40,337 nucleotides of DNA from an uncultured Elusimicrobia bacterium. GTDB lineage: Bacteria > Elusimicrobiota > Elusimicrobia > Elusimicrobiales > UBA9959. Below are positions 13,587 through 22,317 of this stretch, in pieces. The position numbers were made by a program, and so were the translations under genes. The stretch lies in contig CAIXBR010000097.1 in NCBI GenBank assembly GCA_903917735.1, positions 1 to 40,337 of the forward strand. The letters run 5' to 3'. Under the pieces are notes generated by a model that had not been told where the DNA came from, ran no database searches, and saw only the letters and a list, made by a program, of their open reading frames with translations. Every line of letters starts with the position of its first letter. Position 1 is the stretch's first letter.

Positions 13587-15185
13587 GTGCCTAGTACGCA
13601 AACACAACAGGAATCCTGGAAGCCCAACTACTCTCCGTGGTTGGTGGCCATTTCCGTGATGCTGACCACTTTCATGACGGTCCTCACCAGTTCGGTGGCC
13701 AACATCGCTCTGCCGCACATAGCCGGCGGGCTGTCGGTCTCCACGCACGAGGTGTCCTGGGTGCTCACCAGTTACCTGGTTGCCGCGTCCATAACGCTGG
13801 CCGCCACCGGCTGGCTGAGTTCCTTTATAGGCCGTAAACGTTTCCTGGCCATCTCGGTTACGATGTTCATTCTTTCCTCGGCGCTTTGCGGCATGGCCCA
13901 GAGTTTGCCGCAACTTATAATAGGTCGCATACTGCAGGGCCTTAGCGGCGGGGGTCTCATGCCTCTTGCCCAGGCCATAATGCTGGAGAGCTTCCCGCGG
14001 GAAAAACGTGCCGCCGCCATGTCACTGTTCGGCGTAGGCGTGATCGTGGCTCCTATCATCGGTCCTATAATCGGCGGCTGGATAACAGACAACTATTCGT
14101 GGCGCTGGATCTTTTATATCAATGTGCCTGTAGGTATAGTAGGGCTGCTGATGCAGGAGATGGTTCTGGAAGATCCGCCCTATCTGAAACGGGACTCGGC
14201 GGCGACGGTGGACTATATCGGCCTGATCCTCATGGCTATGGGCCTCAGCGCTTTCCAGCTGGTGATAGACAAGGGGCAGACGGTGGACTGGTTCGCAGAC
14301 GTGTGGATACGCATCGGGACCGTCGTGTTCCTCCTGGCGCTGCCTGCCTTCGCCTGGTGGGAAGTCAGGAACCGGCACCCGCTGATGAACCTGCGCCTGC
14401 TGAGGAGCCGCAACCTTGCCATAGGTTCCGCGCTATATGCCGTGGTGGGCGCAATGACGATGGGCTCCACGGCGATAATGCCCATCTTCATGCAGCAGCT
14501 GCTCGGCTACCCGGCCCTGCAGAGCGGTATGGCCATGATGCCGCGCGGCATCGGGTCCATGCTCGCGATGCTCATTGTCGCTAAAATTATCTCAAAACTC
14601 GGGAACAGGCTTACGATATGCCTGCCCTTCTTCGGCATGGCCGCCACCCTTATAATGTTTTCGCACATGACGCTGGACATTGGCCTTTCCAACGTTATGT
14701 GGCCGCTGTTCTTCAACGGGCTGATGATGAGCATGGTCTTTGTTCCTATGACCACGATCTCTATGTCCAACCTCCCCCAGTCCGACATACAGCAGGCCGC
14801 CGGGATATTCACCCTGCTTCGCAACGTCGGTTCCAGTGTAGGCATCTCGCTGATGTTCACCATGCAGGCGCGCATGGCGCAGGTGCACCAGACGGCGCTG
14901 GTTCCGCACATCTCGCAGTACGGGCAGCAGTTCATTGATTGGTCCGCCAGGCTGAGGGGGATAACAGTAAGTCCCGCGGCCGCTTACGGGTTGGCCTATA
15001 AATCCGTTATCATGCAGTCTACGCTTATGTCTTTTACGGACTGCTTCAGGTGGCTGGCTTACGCGGCCCTGATATCGGCCCCTTTCGTGATCTTTTTCAA
15101 GGGAAGCCACCATGTAAAGGACCTTGAGGAAATGGAGAAGGCGGTAACGACTGAAGCGGCTGTGGAAATAGAGACTATTGACTAA
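13587..15185 (+). CDS. DHA2-family (EmrB-type) MFS multidrug exporter
   Basis: This 532-residue protein has about 14 membrane segments, the DHA2 layout. Recognisable motifs are 'LTSYLVAASITLAATGWLSSFIGRKR' (MFS motif A), 'GRILQGLSGGG' (motif B region) and 'GVGVIVAPIIGPIIGGW' (antiporter motif C). It exports drugs or lipophilic compounds in exchange for protons across the inner membrane. The start is GTG with no Shine-Dalgarno sequence, and a -10 box six bases upstream points to a leaderless message. The usual EmrA adaptor and TolC genes are not adjacent, so it may act alone or with partners elsewhere. The C-terminal tail is acidic. Confidence 0.9.
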   Translation: MPSTQTQQESWKPNYSPWLVAISVMLTTFMTVLTSSVANIALPHIAGGLSVSTHEVSWVLTSYLVAASITLAATGWLSSFIGRKRFLAISVTMFILSSALCGMAQSLPQLIIGRILQGLSGGGLMPLAQAIMLESFPREKRAAAMSLFGVGVIVAPIIGPIIGGWITDNYSWRWIFYINVPVGIVGLLMQEMVLEDPPYLKRDSAATVDYIGLILMAMGLSAFQLVIDKGQTVDWFADVWIRIGTVVFLLALPAFAWWEVRNRHPLMNLRLLRSRNLAIGSALYAVVGAMTMGSTAIMPIFMQQLLGYPALQSGMAMMPRGIGSMLAMLIVAKIISKLGNRLTICLPFFGMAATLIMFSHMTLDIGLSNVMWPLFFNGLMMSMVFVPMTTISMSNLPQSDIQQAAGIFTLLRNVGSSVGISLMFTMQARMAQVHQTALVPHISQYGQQFIDWSARLRGITVSPAAAYGLAYKSVIMQSTLMSFTDCFRWLAYAALISAPFVIFFKGSHHVKDLEEMEKAVTTEAAVEIETID

Positions 15186-15409
15186 GACGCGCGCATCCCG
15201 GCAGAATGGGCAAAGGGCGAACCTTGCACCCTCTTTCCCGGCGGGATTGTTTTTCTGCAATACTAAACACGCCGCTGGCTCCGGTGTAACAGGGACGTGG
15301 CTGCGCTGCCTTCCGTGAAGCCTAAATGACAGATTTGCTACAATTATACTTTAATGGCCCGGTTTCTCCGACACGGAGGGAGGCCACAAAATAACTAGGG
15401 AGGACATCT

Positions 15410-15964
15410 ATGAAAAATATCTTAGCTGCGGCAATTGTAGTACTAAGCCTTGGCGCGAGCGTGAACGCTCTGGACATAAACAATAAACTCGAAGTCGGCG
15501 CCGGTATTTTCGACTCTATAATAATGAGCAAGGATTTCAGACACGACGACAAGAGCTCTTTGGGCGCCGGCATATACGGCGATTATAAGCTCGGCGATAG
15601 TTTTACGGCCGGCCTGGAGTTCAGCAACGTTTTCGGGTACGCCGGCAAAGGTATTTATAAGGGAAGCAATGTTGTTGACACCTCTATTGGCCTGCGCGGC
15701 AAATATTTGAAGCCGATGGACTTCGGCTCCCGCAAAGGTGATGTCTACGGGATAGTCGGCGTAGCCAACCACAACATGTCAGCCGGTTCCACATACAGTT
15801 TCAATGAAAACGACATCGGTTTCAGCTTCGGCGGCGGCGTAGACCTGCAGCTGACCCCTAAGCTGCTGGCCGGCTTCGAACTGCGCTACCATGTGGTAAG
15901 GGGTGGCGGCGGCTACGGCATGAACACACTGGCTCCGCTGCTGAAAGTGGGATACTGCTTCTAA
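15410..15964 (+). CDS. Small outer-membrane beta-barrel protein
   Basis: This 184-residue protein has a signal peptide (MKNILAAAIVVLSLGASVNA) and a mature part of amphipathic Gly/Tyr-rich strands ('LEVGAGIFDSIIM', 'GAGIYGDYKLGDSFTAGLEFS', 'VYGIVGVANHNM', 'FGGGVDLQLTPKLLAGFELRYHVV'), ending in a terminal Phe (LLKVGYCF) as outer-membrane barrels do. It resembles OmpA-like or Opacity-type 8-strand porins. GGGAGGA six bases before the ATG fixes the start. It has its own terminator and stands alone. Confidence 0.82.
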   Translation: MKNILAAAIVVLSLGASVNALDINNKLEVGAGIFDSIIMSKDFRHDDKSSLGAGIYGDYKLGDSFTAGLEFSNVFGYAGKGIYKGSNVVDTSIGLRGKYLKPMDFGSRKGDVYGIVGVANHNMSAGSTYSFNENDIGFSFGGGVDLQLTPKLLAGFELRYHVVRGGGGYGMNTLAPLLKVGYCF

Positions 15965-16014
15965 AGTTATAGAACCCGCCCAGGCTGACGCCTGATCTAA
16001 CAGCCTGATTAACT

Positions 16015-16048
16015 CCCGCCGCCCGGAAATACCGGGCGCGGGGTTTTT
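16015..16048 (+). terminator. Rho-independent terminator after the second barrel gene
   Basis: CCCGC-c-GCCCGG, loop AAATA, CCGGGC GCGGGG, then seven T: a strong GC-rich stem with one bulged base. Confidence 0.85.
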
Positions 16049-16077
16049 TTAAATTACGGAAAAACTCCGCCACAAGA

Positions 16078-16109
16078 AGCAGGGTTCCGTTTTTCTGCGA
16101 ACTCCTGCT
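16078..16109 (+). other. Leader hairpin upstream of the NCS2 permease gene
   Basis: AGCAGGGTTC (16078-16087) pairs with GAAC-t-CCTGCT (16099-16109), a 10-bp stem with one bulge. It is followed at 16111 by AGGGAGG, an excellent ribosome-site sequence that is over 30 bases from the ATG at 16152 and has no in-frame ATG/GTG/TTG nearby. It does not match known purine or xanthine riboswitch consensus sequences that I can recall. Confidence 0.4.
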
Positions 16110-16151
16110 CAGGGAGGAACACAGCCGCTCGATATCGGACCCGTCCCTCTT

Positions 16152-17864
16152 ATGCTCACTCCGAACCAAAAACCCGCGAACATCATCTACGGAGTTGACG
16201 AGCTCCCGCCCTTTCACACGACTTTATTATTAGCGGTTCAGCACGCTGCTCTCGCGCTGGTTTTCGTCATATATCCCCTTATGCTGGTCTCGGAAGCGGG
16301 CGGCACGCAAAAAGACGCCGAAGGAGCGGTTACGGCCGCCATCCTGGCCATAGCCATCGGCACCTTCCTGCAATGCCGGGGCCGCGGCACCGGCAGCGGT
16401 TACCTGGCCGTCCATACCAACAATCCTATTTATCTGCCGGTTTCCATTCAGGCCGCAAAAATGGGCGGGCTGGGCCTTTCCTATGGCATGACCGTAGTTG
16501 CCGGACTTTTCATCGCTGTTTTTTCCCGCTTCCTGAAGCATCTGCGCCAGCTGTTCCCCGCCGAGGTTTGCGGCGTGGCCGTCATGATGCTCGGGATCTC
16601 CATGGTCGGCCCGGCCGTCACCCGGGTCCTGGGCCTTAATGGCGGCACTACGGTGGCCCCGCATGCCGTTGAGGTAGCTTTTATTACCCTGGCCCTTATA
16701 GTAGCTCTTAGCGTATGGCCGAAAGGCCATATCCGGCTGTATTCGGTGCTTATCGGCCTTGCAGGCGGTTATGGCGTTGCTCTGTGGCTGGGCGTGCTCC
16801 CGCCCGCCAGCCTTCAGGGTGTTATGGACAGAGGCTTCCTGGCGCTGCCCTCCATACCGATGCCGCACTGGCAGTTCCAATGGGCCATGGTTATCCCGTT
16901 TTTAATGACGGCGTTGGTTTCCTCGCTCGACGCCGCAGCCGGGATCATTACCTGCCAGAAGATCAACCAGTCGCAATGGATACGCCCGGATATGAACAAT
17001 GTAAGCCGCGGAGTCCTCGCGGACGGCATCGGCACCGCGGTGGCGGGAGCTTTGGGAACCCTTGGAACCGGGGTTTCCTCCTCCCATATCGCCCTTTCCT
17101 CAACTACGGGCGCCACGGCCCGCCGCATCGGCTCTTTCACGGCCATCGTTCTCCTGGCGACGGCATTCGTGCCCCCGATAGCCAAGCTGCTGTCTCGCAT
17201 GCCGGCGCCGGTGATAGGCGCCGTGCTGGTCTATGCCGCCGCCTTTCTGATAACCTCCGGAATGGAATTGATAGTCTCCAGAATGCTGGACACCCGCCGC
17301 ATCTTTATGGTCGGCGGCTCCATAATAATGGGCCTGGCCGCAATACAGTTCACGGAAATCATCAAGCAGCTTCCGCCCTGGCTTAACAGTATTCTCGGTT
17401 CCCCTTTGGCCGTGTCTTGCCTGTGCGCTATCCTGCTCAATCTCCTGTTCCGCCTCGGAACAGCGCGCAGCGCCCGTTTGAGCATTGAACCTGCCGTCAC
17501 GAACATCTCCGGGGTAATAAGCTTTCTTGAAAGCAGGGGAGCCGCCTGGGGCGCCCGCCGCCAGGTGATCCAGCTGGCGCAGTCCGCCGTCAACGAATTA
17601 CTGGAGACGGTCATCCTCTCAAAATTAGCGAAAGGGACTATTGAGGTCCAGGCCCGTTTCGACGAGTATCATCTCTACGTGACCGCGTTGTATCCGGGCC
17701 TGCCGTTTCCGGCTGCGGGAGCTAGCCCGTCTCCGGAGGAGCTCCTGGCCGACGAAAACGCGATAATGCGGATGTCGGGCTCTATCATCCAGCAGTTCGC
17801 CGATAAGGTTGTTTTTGATACCCAGAAAGAAAGGCAGCGTGTCTCGCTGCATTTCGAACATTAA
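16152..17864 (+). CDS. NCS2 (xanthine/uracil-type) permease fused to an RsbW-like HATPase domain
   Basis: Residues 1-440 form an NCS2 nucleobase permease: 'LPPFHTTLLLAVQHAALALVFVIYPLML' at the start, 12-14 membrane segments, 'SLDAAAGIITCQKINQ', and the NCS2 signature region as 'GTLGTGVSSSHIALSSTTGATARRIG'. The first half of the signature has Ser-His where Asn is usual. Residues about 440-570 are soluble and align by eye with anti-sigma-factor kinases (HATPase_c_2): a helix 'QSAVNELLETVIL' in the N-box position, strands 'GTIEVQARFDEYHLYVTALYPGLPF', and a last helix/strand 'SGSIIQQFADKVVF...VSLHFEH'. The catalytic N-box Asn and G1 Asp are absent, so it is probably a non-kinase binding module. 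The ATG is used in the absence of a well-spaced ribosome site. A SpoIIE-like relic follows in frame. Confidence 0.85.
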   Translation: MLTPNQKPANIIYGVDELPPFHTTLLLAVQHAALALVFVIYPLMLVSEAGGTQKDAEGAVTAAILAIAIGTFLQCRGRGTGSGYLAVHTNNPIYLPVSIQAAKMGGLGLSYGMTVVAGLFIAVFSRFLKHLRQLFPAEVCGVAVMMLGISMVGPAVTRVLGLNGGTTVAPHAVEVAFITLALIVALSVWPKGHIRLYSVLIGLAGGYGVALWLGVLPPASLQGVMDRGFLALPSIPMPHWQFQWAMVIPFLMTALVSSLDAAAGIITCQKINQSQWIRPDMNNVSRGVLADGIGTAVAGALGTLGTGVSSSHIALSSTTGATARRIGSFTAIVLLATAFVPPIAKLLSRMPAPVIGAVLVYAAAFLITSGMELIVSRMLDTRRIFMVGGSIIMGLAAIQFTEIIKQLPPWLNSILGSPLAVSCLCAILLNLLFRLGTARSARLSIEPAVTNISGVISFLESRGAAWGARRQVIQLAQSAVNELLETVILSKLAKGTIEVQARFDEYHLYVTALYPGLPFPAAGASPSPEELLADENAIMRMSGSIIQQFADKVVFDTQKERQRVSLHFEH

Positions 17865-18005
17865 GAACGCGTTAAGCAGCGCTCAAATGACGGAAACGGA
17901 CAAAAGGATGCTGTCCCTGGCGAAGGCAACCAGTCGGACGACATAACCATGATGCTGTTGGAATATAAGGGAAAACGCTTGGGCGCCGGACAAGCGAGAC
18001 CTTAA
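17865..18005 (+). pseudogene. In-frame relic of a SpoIIE/PP2C phosphatase C-terminus
   Basis: Directly after the TAA of the permease fusion, in the same frame, 46 codons run to a TAA at 18003. The middle reads GNQSDDITMMLLEYKGK, nearly identical to the last residues of the intact SpoIIE gene at 37222-39147 (GDQSDDITMMLLEYKG), and the DNA shares an 18-base exact stretch (GACATAACCATGATGCTG). The Asp-Asp is the metal-binding end motif of PP2C phosphatases. The rest of the phosphatase is missing, so this is a deletion remnant, or the tail of a former permease-RsbW-SpoIIE fusion. Confidence 0.75.
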
Positions 18006-19615
18006 ACGGCGGCGTCCCCGTGTGCTATCCGGGCGCCGGTCAGATTATAAAAACGATTCAGCAGCCAGATAATTTTTTCCATCATTATAGTCAGGTCGAG
18101 CAGACATCCTTTCTCGTTGGCCGAGGCGAGCATGTCGCCCTCCATATAGGCTTTGCGGACCTGATCCATCGACGGGCCGTTGCTGGAACTCAGGTCCAGG
18201 AACATCCTGACCTGCTCCGGGGCGTTAGTCCTGTCGGTTTCGGCGGCGAACGGAAGCAGGAAGTCCAGCGATTCCAGGCAGGCGCTTGAAAGTTTCTCCA
18301 TCGACGGATATGCCCTGGCCCGCCTGATACTCTTCACGCCCGCGGCCGTGCTGTCCGCAAGCTGGTCAAGCAAAGCCTGGCGCGTCTGGAAATAGGCATG
18401 GTCTTTGGCTGTCCGGGGGTCCATGGGCATAGCCGCCACCGCAGCCGTGGACGCCGCAACATCGCGCGCCAGGGACCGGAAGGCCTCGTAACGCGAGTCC
18501 AGGCCGGCGCCGGCGTAGTTCGTGACCGCCGTAGAGACGAACGCAGCGATCTGGTCCAGTTCGCGCGCCTGTTCCAGCCTGATCAGTTCCAGGCCGGTGT
18601 CGGGATCCTGCGGCTGGAAATCCTCCAGGTACTTGGGCTGGGACAGCCCCTCCTCCTCGGACGGCGGGAAAGAACCCGCCAGCCACCTGGTCAGCGGCCC
18701 GTTGATAGCGATGAAAAATGCCGCCGACGTCAGGTTGAACAAAAGGAACACCAGGGCGACCTGGTGCACCAGGTCCAGCCTGAGCGCAGCCAGCAGCGCC
18801 ATCACCAGCGGGACGTGCAGATAAACCTCCGCGTAATAGAGCAGGATAAAAACGCCGGCCCCGAACATATTGAAGACATTCACAAACCGCACAAGCTGCC
18901 GCGACGTCCCGCGGAACGCGGCCCCGAGCATTACCTTGAACAGGGTGGAACCGATCGCCGCGCCGTACATGAACAGGAATGCTTGCTGGCCGGTCAGGAT
19001 ATTTTCCCGGACCAGCCCTATCGCCACAAGCGCCACGGCCGTGGAGGACTGGGCGATGAACCCCAGCGCCATGCCGGCCGCGATAGACAGCAGGGAATAA
19101 TCCCGGCTGAACGCCATCGCCCCGGTAAACCACGCCTCCTGCCGCAGCGGCCTGACGCCGGCGGTCATCATTTCGATACCGAAGAAGATCAGCCCTAGTC
19201 CCAGCCCGACGAGCAGATATGTGCGGTATTTCTCGTTCTTCGCCAGATACATCCCTATCCCGCATAGCCCGACTACGAACATTACCTCCACAGAAATATC
19301 CAGGGAGACGATGAACAGAAGCACACAGTTCCCGACGCTGAAACCGTTCAGTACCGCGATCGCCTGCCCCACAGTAAGCGCCCCGGAGCTGATCAGGCTG
19401 GCCAGGATCATCAGCGCCGCCGACGTGCTCTGCATCACCACCCCGGACCCCATGCCGAACAGCACGGCCCGCCAGCGCGAGGACACGTGTCGCGTTGCGA
19501 GCAGCCGGAACTGCCGGCTGCCTATTTGCTTGAGGCCGGAGGAGAGCATTTGAATGCCCGTAAACATCAACCCCAGGCCCAGAATAATTTTACCGATTAT
19601 TTCGAACATATCCAT
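18002..19615 (-). CDS. Na+/phosphate cotransporter (NptA/YjbB family, PNaS)
   Basis: This 537-residue protein shows the two inverted repeats of Na/Pi cotransporters, each with a QSS/T motif: 'GVVMQSTSAALMILASLI' (about residue 60) and 'FIAQSSTAVALVAIGLV' (about 190). The N-terminal 'IGKIILGLGLMFTGIQMLSSGL' is typical. About nine membrane segments are followed by a cytoplasmic helical region (about 340-530) in the place of a PhoU-like domain. It takes up phosphate with sodium, or exports it. Its 3' end overlaps the relic of the phosphatase on the other strand by three bases. There is no Shine-Dalgarno sequence; TATGAT lies five bases before the ATG. Confidence 0.88.
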   Translation of the reverse strand: MDMFEIIGKIILGLGLMFTGIQMLSSGLKQIGSRQFRLLATRHVSSRWRAVLFGMGSGVVMQSTSAALMILASLISSGALTVGQAIAVLNGFSVGNCVLLFIVSLDISVEVMFVVGLCGIGMYLAKNEKYRTYLLVGLGLGLIFFGIEMMTAGVRPLRQEAWFTGAMAFSRDYSLLSIAAGMALGFIAQSSTAVALVAIGLVRENILTGQQAFLFMYGAAIGSTLFKVMLGAAFRGTSRQLVRFVNVFNMFGAGVFILLYYAEVYLHVPLVMALLAALRLDLVHQVALVFLLFNLTSAAFFIAINGPLTRWLAGSFPPSEEEGLSQPKYLEDFQPQDPDTGLELIRLEQARELDQIAAFVSTAVTNYAGAGLDSRYEAFRSLARDVAASTAAVAAMPMDPRTAKDHAYFQTRQALLDQLADSTAAGVKSIRRARAYPSMEKLSSACLESLDFLLPFAAETDRTNAPEQVRMFLDLSSSNGPSMDQVRKAYMEGDMLASANEKGCLLDLTIMMEKIIWLLNRFYNLTGARIAHGDAAV

Positions 19616-19730
19616 CTATTATCATACCTAATAATACAAAAAGCCGCGACGCCGCGAATTCAGTATATTTTTTGTAATTCCTGCCCAGTCCATATAATAC
19701 ACACCCGTCCAGACCGGCTAAAATTACGCC

Positions 19731-19751
19731 GCCGCTTACCGGTGTAACGGC
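19731..19751. other. Small hairpin between divergent/convergent units
   Basis: GCCG-c-TTAC CGGT GTAA CGGC: an eight-bp stem with one bulge in the 205-base gap between the Na/phosphate transporter start and the livF stop. There is no T run, so it is a weak terminator candidate for the liv operon at best. Confidence 0.35.
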
Positions 19752-19820
19752 CTGAACGTAGTCATTATAAGGAACTAACTAACAACAATTTGTCTATGTT
19801 TCCTGCAGATATCGGCGCTC

Positions 19821-20522
19821 TCACTCTCCGAGATATGCCCGGCGGACCAGAGGGTTGTCGTGCAACTCCGAAGCGGCTCCGCTGAGCTTGATTTCCCCGG
19901 CTTCCAGGACGTAGGCGCGGGAGGCGAGCGTCAAAGCCATCGCGGCGTTTTGTTCCACCACCAGCAGGGTCATTCCGCTTTTGTGGAAATCCGAGAGCAT
20001 CGAAAATATGTACTCAACCAACTTTGGGGAGAGCCCCATGGAAGGCTCGTCGAGCAGCAGCAGTTTGGGCCGGCTCATCAGCGCGCGGCCTACGGCCAGC
20101 ATCTGCTGTTCTCCTCCCGAAAGAGTTCCGCCGGACTGGGACAGCCTTTCCTTCAGCCTCGGGAAAAGCGTAAGCACCCGCTCCAGATCGCTTTTTAGGT
20201 CCGTCCGGACCCACCCGCCTATGAGCAGGTTTTCCTTCACGCTCAGATTGCCGAAGATCCTTCTTCCCTCGGGCACGTGCGCCACGCCCCTGGCTACTCT
20301 TTCCTGCGCGGGGACCGCGGCCAGGTCCTCGCCTTCAAAGCGCACCGCTCCGCCGGAAGGGATGAGTCCCGAGACCGCTTTGAGGATGGAGGACTTCCCG
20401 GCCCCGTTCGCGCCGAGCAGCACCACCACCTCTCCGGCACGGACCTCGAAAGAAACGGAACGAACGGCCGCTATCATCCCATAGTTGACGGTCAGCCCGC
20501 TGACTTCCAGGATAGGCGTCAT
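19821..20522 (-). CDS. livF: Branched-chain amino-acid ABC transporter ATPase LivF
   Basis: This 233-residue protein is an ABC ATPase of the LivF type: Walker A 'GANGAGKSS', 'HVPEGRRIFGNLSVKENL' (the LivF-specific EGRRIF segment), signature 'LSGGEQQMLAVGRALM', Walker B 'LLLLDEPSMGLSP' and H-loop 'VVEQN'. With LivG it energises uptake through LivH/LivM. It is the last gene of the livKHMGF operon and its ATG overlaps the livG stop by 4 bases. Confidence 0.95.
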   Translation of the reverse strand: MTPILEVSGLTVNYGMIAAVRSVSFEVRAGEVVVLLGANGAGKSSILKAVSGLIPSGGAVRFEGEDLAAVPAQERVARGVAHVPEGRRIFGNLSVKENLLIGGWVRTDLKSDLERVLTLFPRLKERLSQSGGTLSGGEQQMLAVGRALMSRPKLLLLDEPSMGLSPKLVEYIFSMLSDFHKSGMTLLVVEQNAAMALTLASRAYVLEAGEIKLSGAASELHDNPLVRRAYLGE

Positions 20523-21328
20523 TTAGCTCTCCCCATATAGGCTTCCATAACCCCCGGGTTGGACCTGACCTGCTCCGGCGCGCCGTCGGCAATAACCATA
20601 CCGAAATCCAGCACTACGATGTGCGTGCACATCCCCATCACAAGCCGCATCTGATGTTCGATAAGAAGCACGGTCAGGGAAAGCTCCTTCTTCAGCCGCA
20701 GGATGAAGGACATAAGTTCTTCCACCTCGCCGGGATGCATCCCGGCGGCGGGTTCGTCGAGCAGGATCAGGGACGGGCCCGTAGCCGCGGCGCGCAGGAT
20801 TTCGAGGCGCCGCTGCAGACCGTAAGGCAGGTTCTTGGAGTACTCCCCGGCGCTGCCGCCCAGGCCGAACCGCTCGAGAAGTTCCCGGCTCTGCCCGGTC
20901 ACCCTTTTCTCCTCGGCCCGGTGCCTGCCGGCGTGGAACAAAGCTTCAAGAGGATTCACCTTCATCCGGGCATAGTGCGCGGCCCTTACATTGTCCAGCA
21001 CGCTTAGTTCCTTGAACAAACGGATGTTCTGAAAAGTACGGGCTATGCCGATAGAGGTGATAACTGAGGAACGCTTGCCGGTTATGTCGCCGCCGTTAAA
21101 AAGGATCTTGCCCCTGGAGGGCTTATAAACCCCGGTTATAAGATTGAACACCGTGGTCTTTCCGGCGCCATTGGGCCCGATGATGCCGGCCAGCTCACCG
21201 GGGGCGATAGAAAAATTTACGCCGCAAAGCGCGCGCAGGCCGCCGAAGTGCTGCGTAACGTCCTTTAATTCAAGGGCCGCGGTGCCGGCGCCGTCATTGT
21301 AAAACTTATTCATCTCCGGCCCCGTCAT
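20519..21328 (-). CDS. livG: Branched-chain amino-acid ABC transporter ATPase LivG
   Basis: This 269-residue ATPase has 'QHFGGLRALCGVNFSIAPGELAGIIGPNGAGKTTVFNLITG' with Walker A, the LivG-type 'GIARTFQNIRLFKELSVLDNV', a signature written 'LPYGLQRRLEILRAAAT' (LPYGxQRRLE is normal for LivG), and Walker B 'LILLDEPAAGMHPGEVEELM'. I keep the first ATG because it overlaps the livM stop by 4 bases (ATGA); an ATG five codons later is possible. Confidence 0.95.
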   Translation of the reverse strand: MTGPEMNKFYNDGAGTAALELKDVTQHFGGLRALCGVNFSIAPGELAGIIGPNGAGKTTVFNLITGVYKPSRGKILFNGGDITGKRSSVITSIGIARTFQNIRLFKELSVLDNVRAAHYARMKVNPLEALFHAGRHRAEEKRVTGQSRELLERFGLGGSAGEYSKNLPYGLQRRLEILRAAATGPSLILLDEPAAGMHPGEVEELMSFILRLKKELSLTVLLIEHQMRLVMGMCTHIVVLDFGMVIADGAPEQVRSNPGVMEAYMGRAK

Positions 21329-22317
21329 TTAGACACCCCCGCATCCCGCTCGGAGGAGGGAACCAGCCACCTGGCTTCCCGAAGCCCCATGATCCCCCTC
21401 GGGCGGAAGATCATCAGCAGCACTAGCAGCAAAGGCATGACCGCCATGCGCCAGATGCCCAGCGGGCGCAGCGCCTCCAGCAGCACGGTGTAGGCTGACG
21501 CCCCGAGGATGGAGCCCGCTATGGAGCCCACTCCGCCCAGATAGACCATCACCAGCATCTCCGTGGATTTGATGATATCGAACGTACCCGGGCTGATGTA
21601 CTGGATGAGGTGCGCGTAAAGCCCGCCCGCTATTCCGGCGAAAAAAGAGGAAACCACGAAAGCCAGCATCTTCACGTTCCGGGTGCTCACTCCGGAAAGA
21701 TCGGCCGCTATCTCGTCCTCGCGCACGGCAAGTATCCCCCGCCCGAAACGGGAATAGATGAAATTCCTGATTATCCAGATAGTGACGACGGTCCAGAAGA
21801 ATACCCAGGGCAGCGTGGTAAGCTTGTCCATGCCCAGGAAGCCGCGGGGCCCGCCGACCGAGTCGATGTTCTCTATCACCGATTTCACGATCATGCTGAA
21901 AGCCAGGGTGACTATAGCCAGGTAATCCCCGCGCGTCTTAAAGGACGGCACGGCTACGACCAGGCCGATAAAGCCGGCTACTACTCCGCCGGCCAGCACC
22001 GCGCAGGGGAAAGCCCATAAAGGGGAATACAAGGCGAACGTTTTTACGGTGAGAAGAGAGGAAACGTAAGCGCCGGCTGCCATGAAACCGGCGTGCCCCA
22101 CCGAGAATTCTCCCATGTAGCCGTTTATCAGGTTCAGGCTCAAGGTCAGGATGACGTTGATGCCTATCAGCATGAGGAGAAGCTGGAGATAATTGTCCAG
22201 GAGAGCGAAGCGCGAAATGGCCAGCGCCAGAATGAACCCGGCCGCGGCCACGGTTTTCGCATTAAAGTATTTACCCGGTGCGCAGACGCGCCGCAGGAAG
22301 TCGGCGGTCTTTTTCAT
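21325..22317 (-). CDS. livM: Branched-chain amino-acid ABC transporter permease LivM
   Basis: This 330-residue membrane protein has 8-10 membrane segments and the LivM features 'LTLSLNLINGYMGEFSVGHAGFMAAGAY', 'GDYLAIVTLAFSMIVKSV', 'GRGILAVREDEIAADLSGV' and 'GIAGGLYAHLIQYISPGTF'. The open frame extends further upstream, but the ATG at 22317 gives a 4-base overlap with the livH stop and a normal N-terminus (MKKTADFL). It forms the transmembrane channel with LivH. Confidence 0.93.
   Translation of the reverse strand: MKKTADFLRRVCAPGKYFNAKTVAAAGFILALAISRFALLDNYLQLLLMLIGINVILTLSLNLINGYMGEFSVGHAGFMAAGAYVSSLLTVKTFALYSPLWAFPCAVLAGGVVAGFIGLVVAVPSFKTRGDYLAIVTLAFSMIVKSVIENIDSVGGPRGFLGMDKLTTLPWVFFWTVVTIWIIRNFIYSRFGRGILAVREDEIAADLSGVSTRNVKMLAFVVSSFFAGIAGGLYAHLIQYISPGTFDIIKSTEMLVMVYLGGVGSIAGSILGASAYTVLLEALRPLGIWRMAVMPLLLVLLMIFRPRGIMGLREARWLVPSSERDAGVSK

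Noticed and set aside
16051..16151. A purine or xanthine riboswitch before the NCS2 permease
   Set aside because: A hairpin is present, but none of the consensus junction sequences I know for purine or xanthine-sensing RNAs is seen.
18366..19265. A long minus-strand open frame (299 codons) inside the Na/phosphate transporter gene
   Set aside because: It lies in another frame of a clear transporter gene, has Arg/Gly-rich low-complexity composition and no family features. It is a by-product of high GC.
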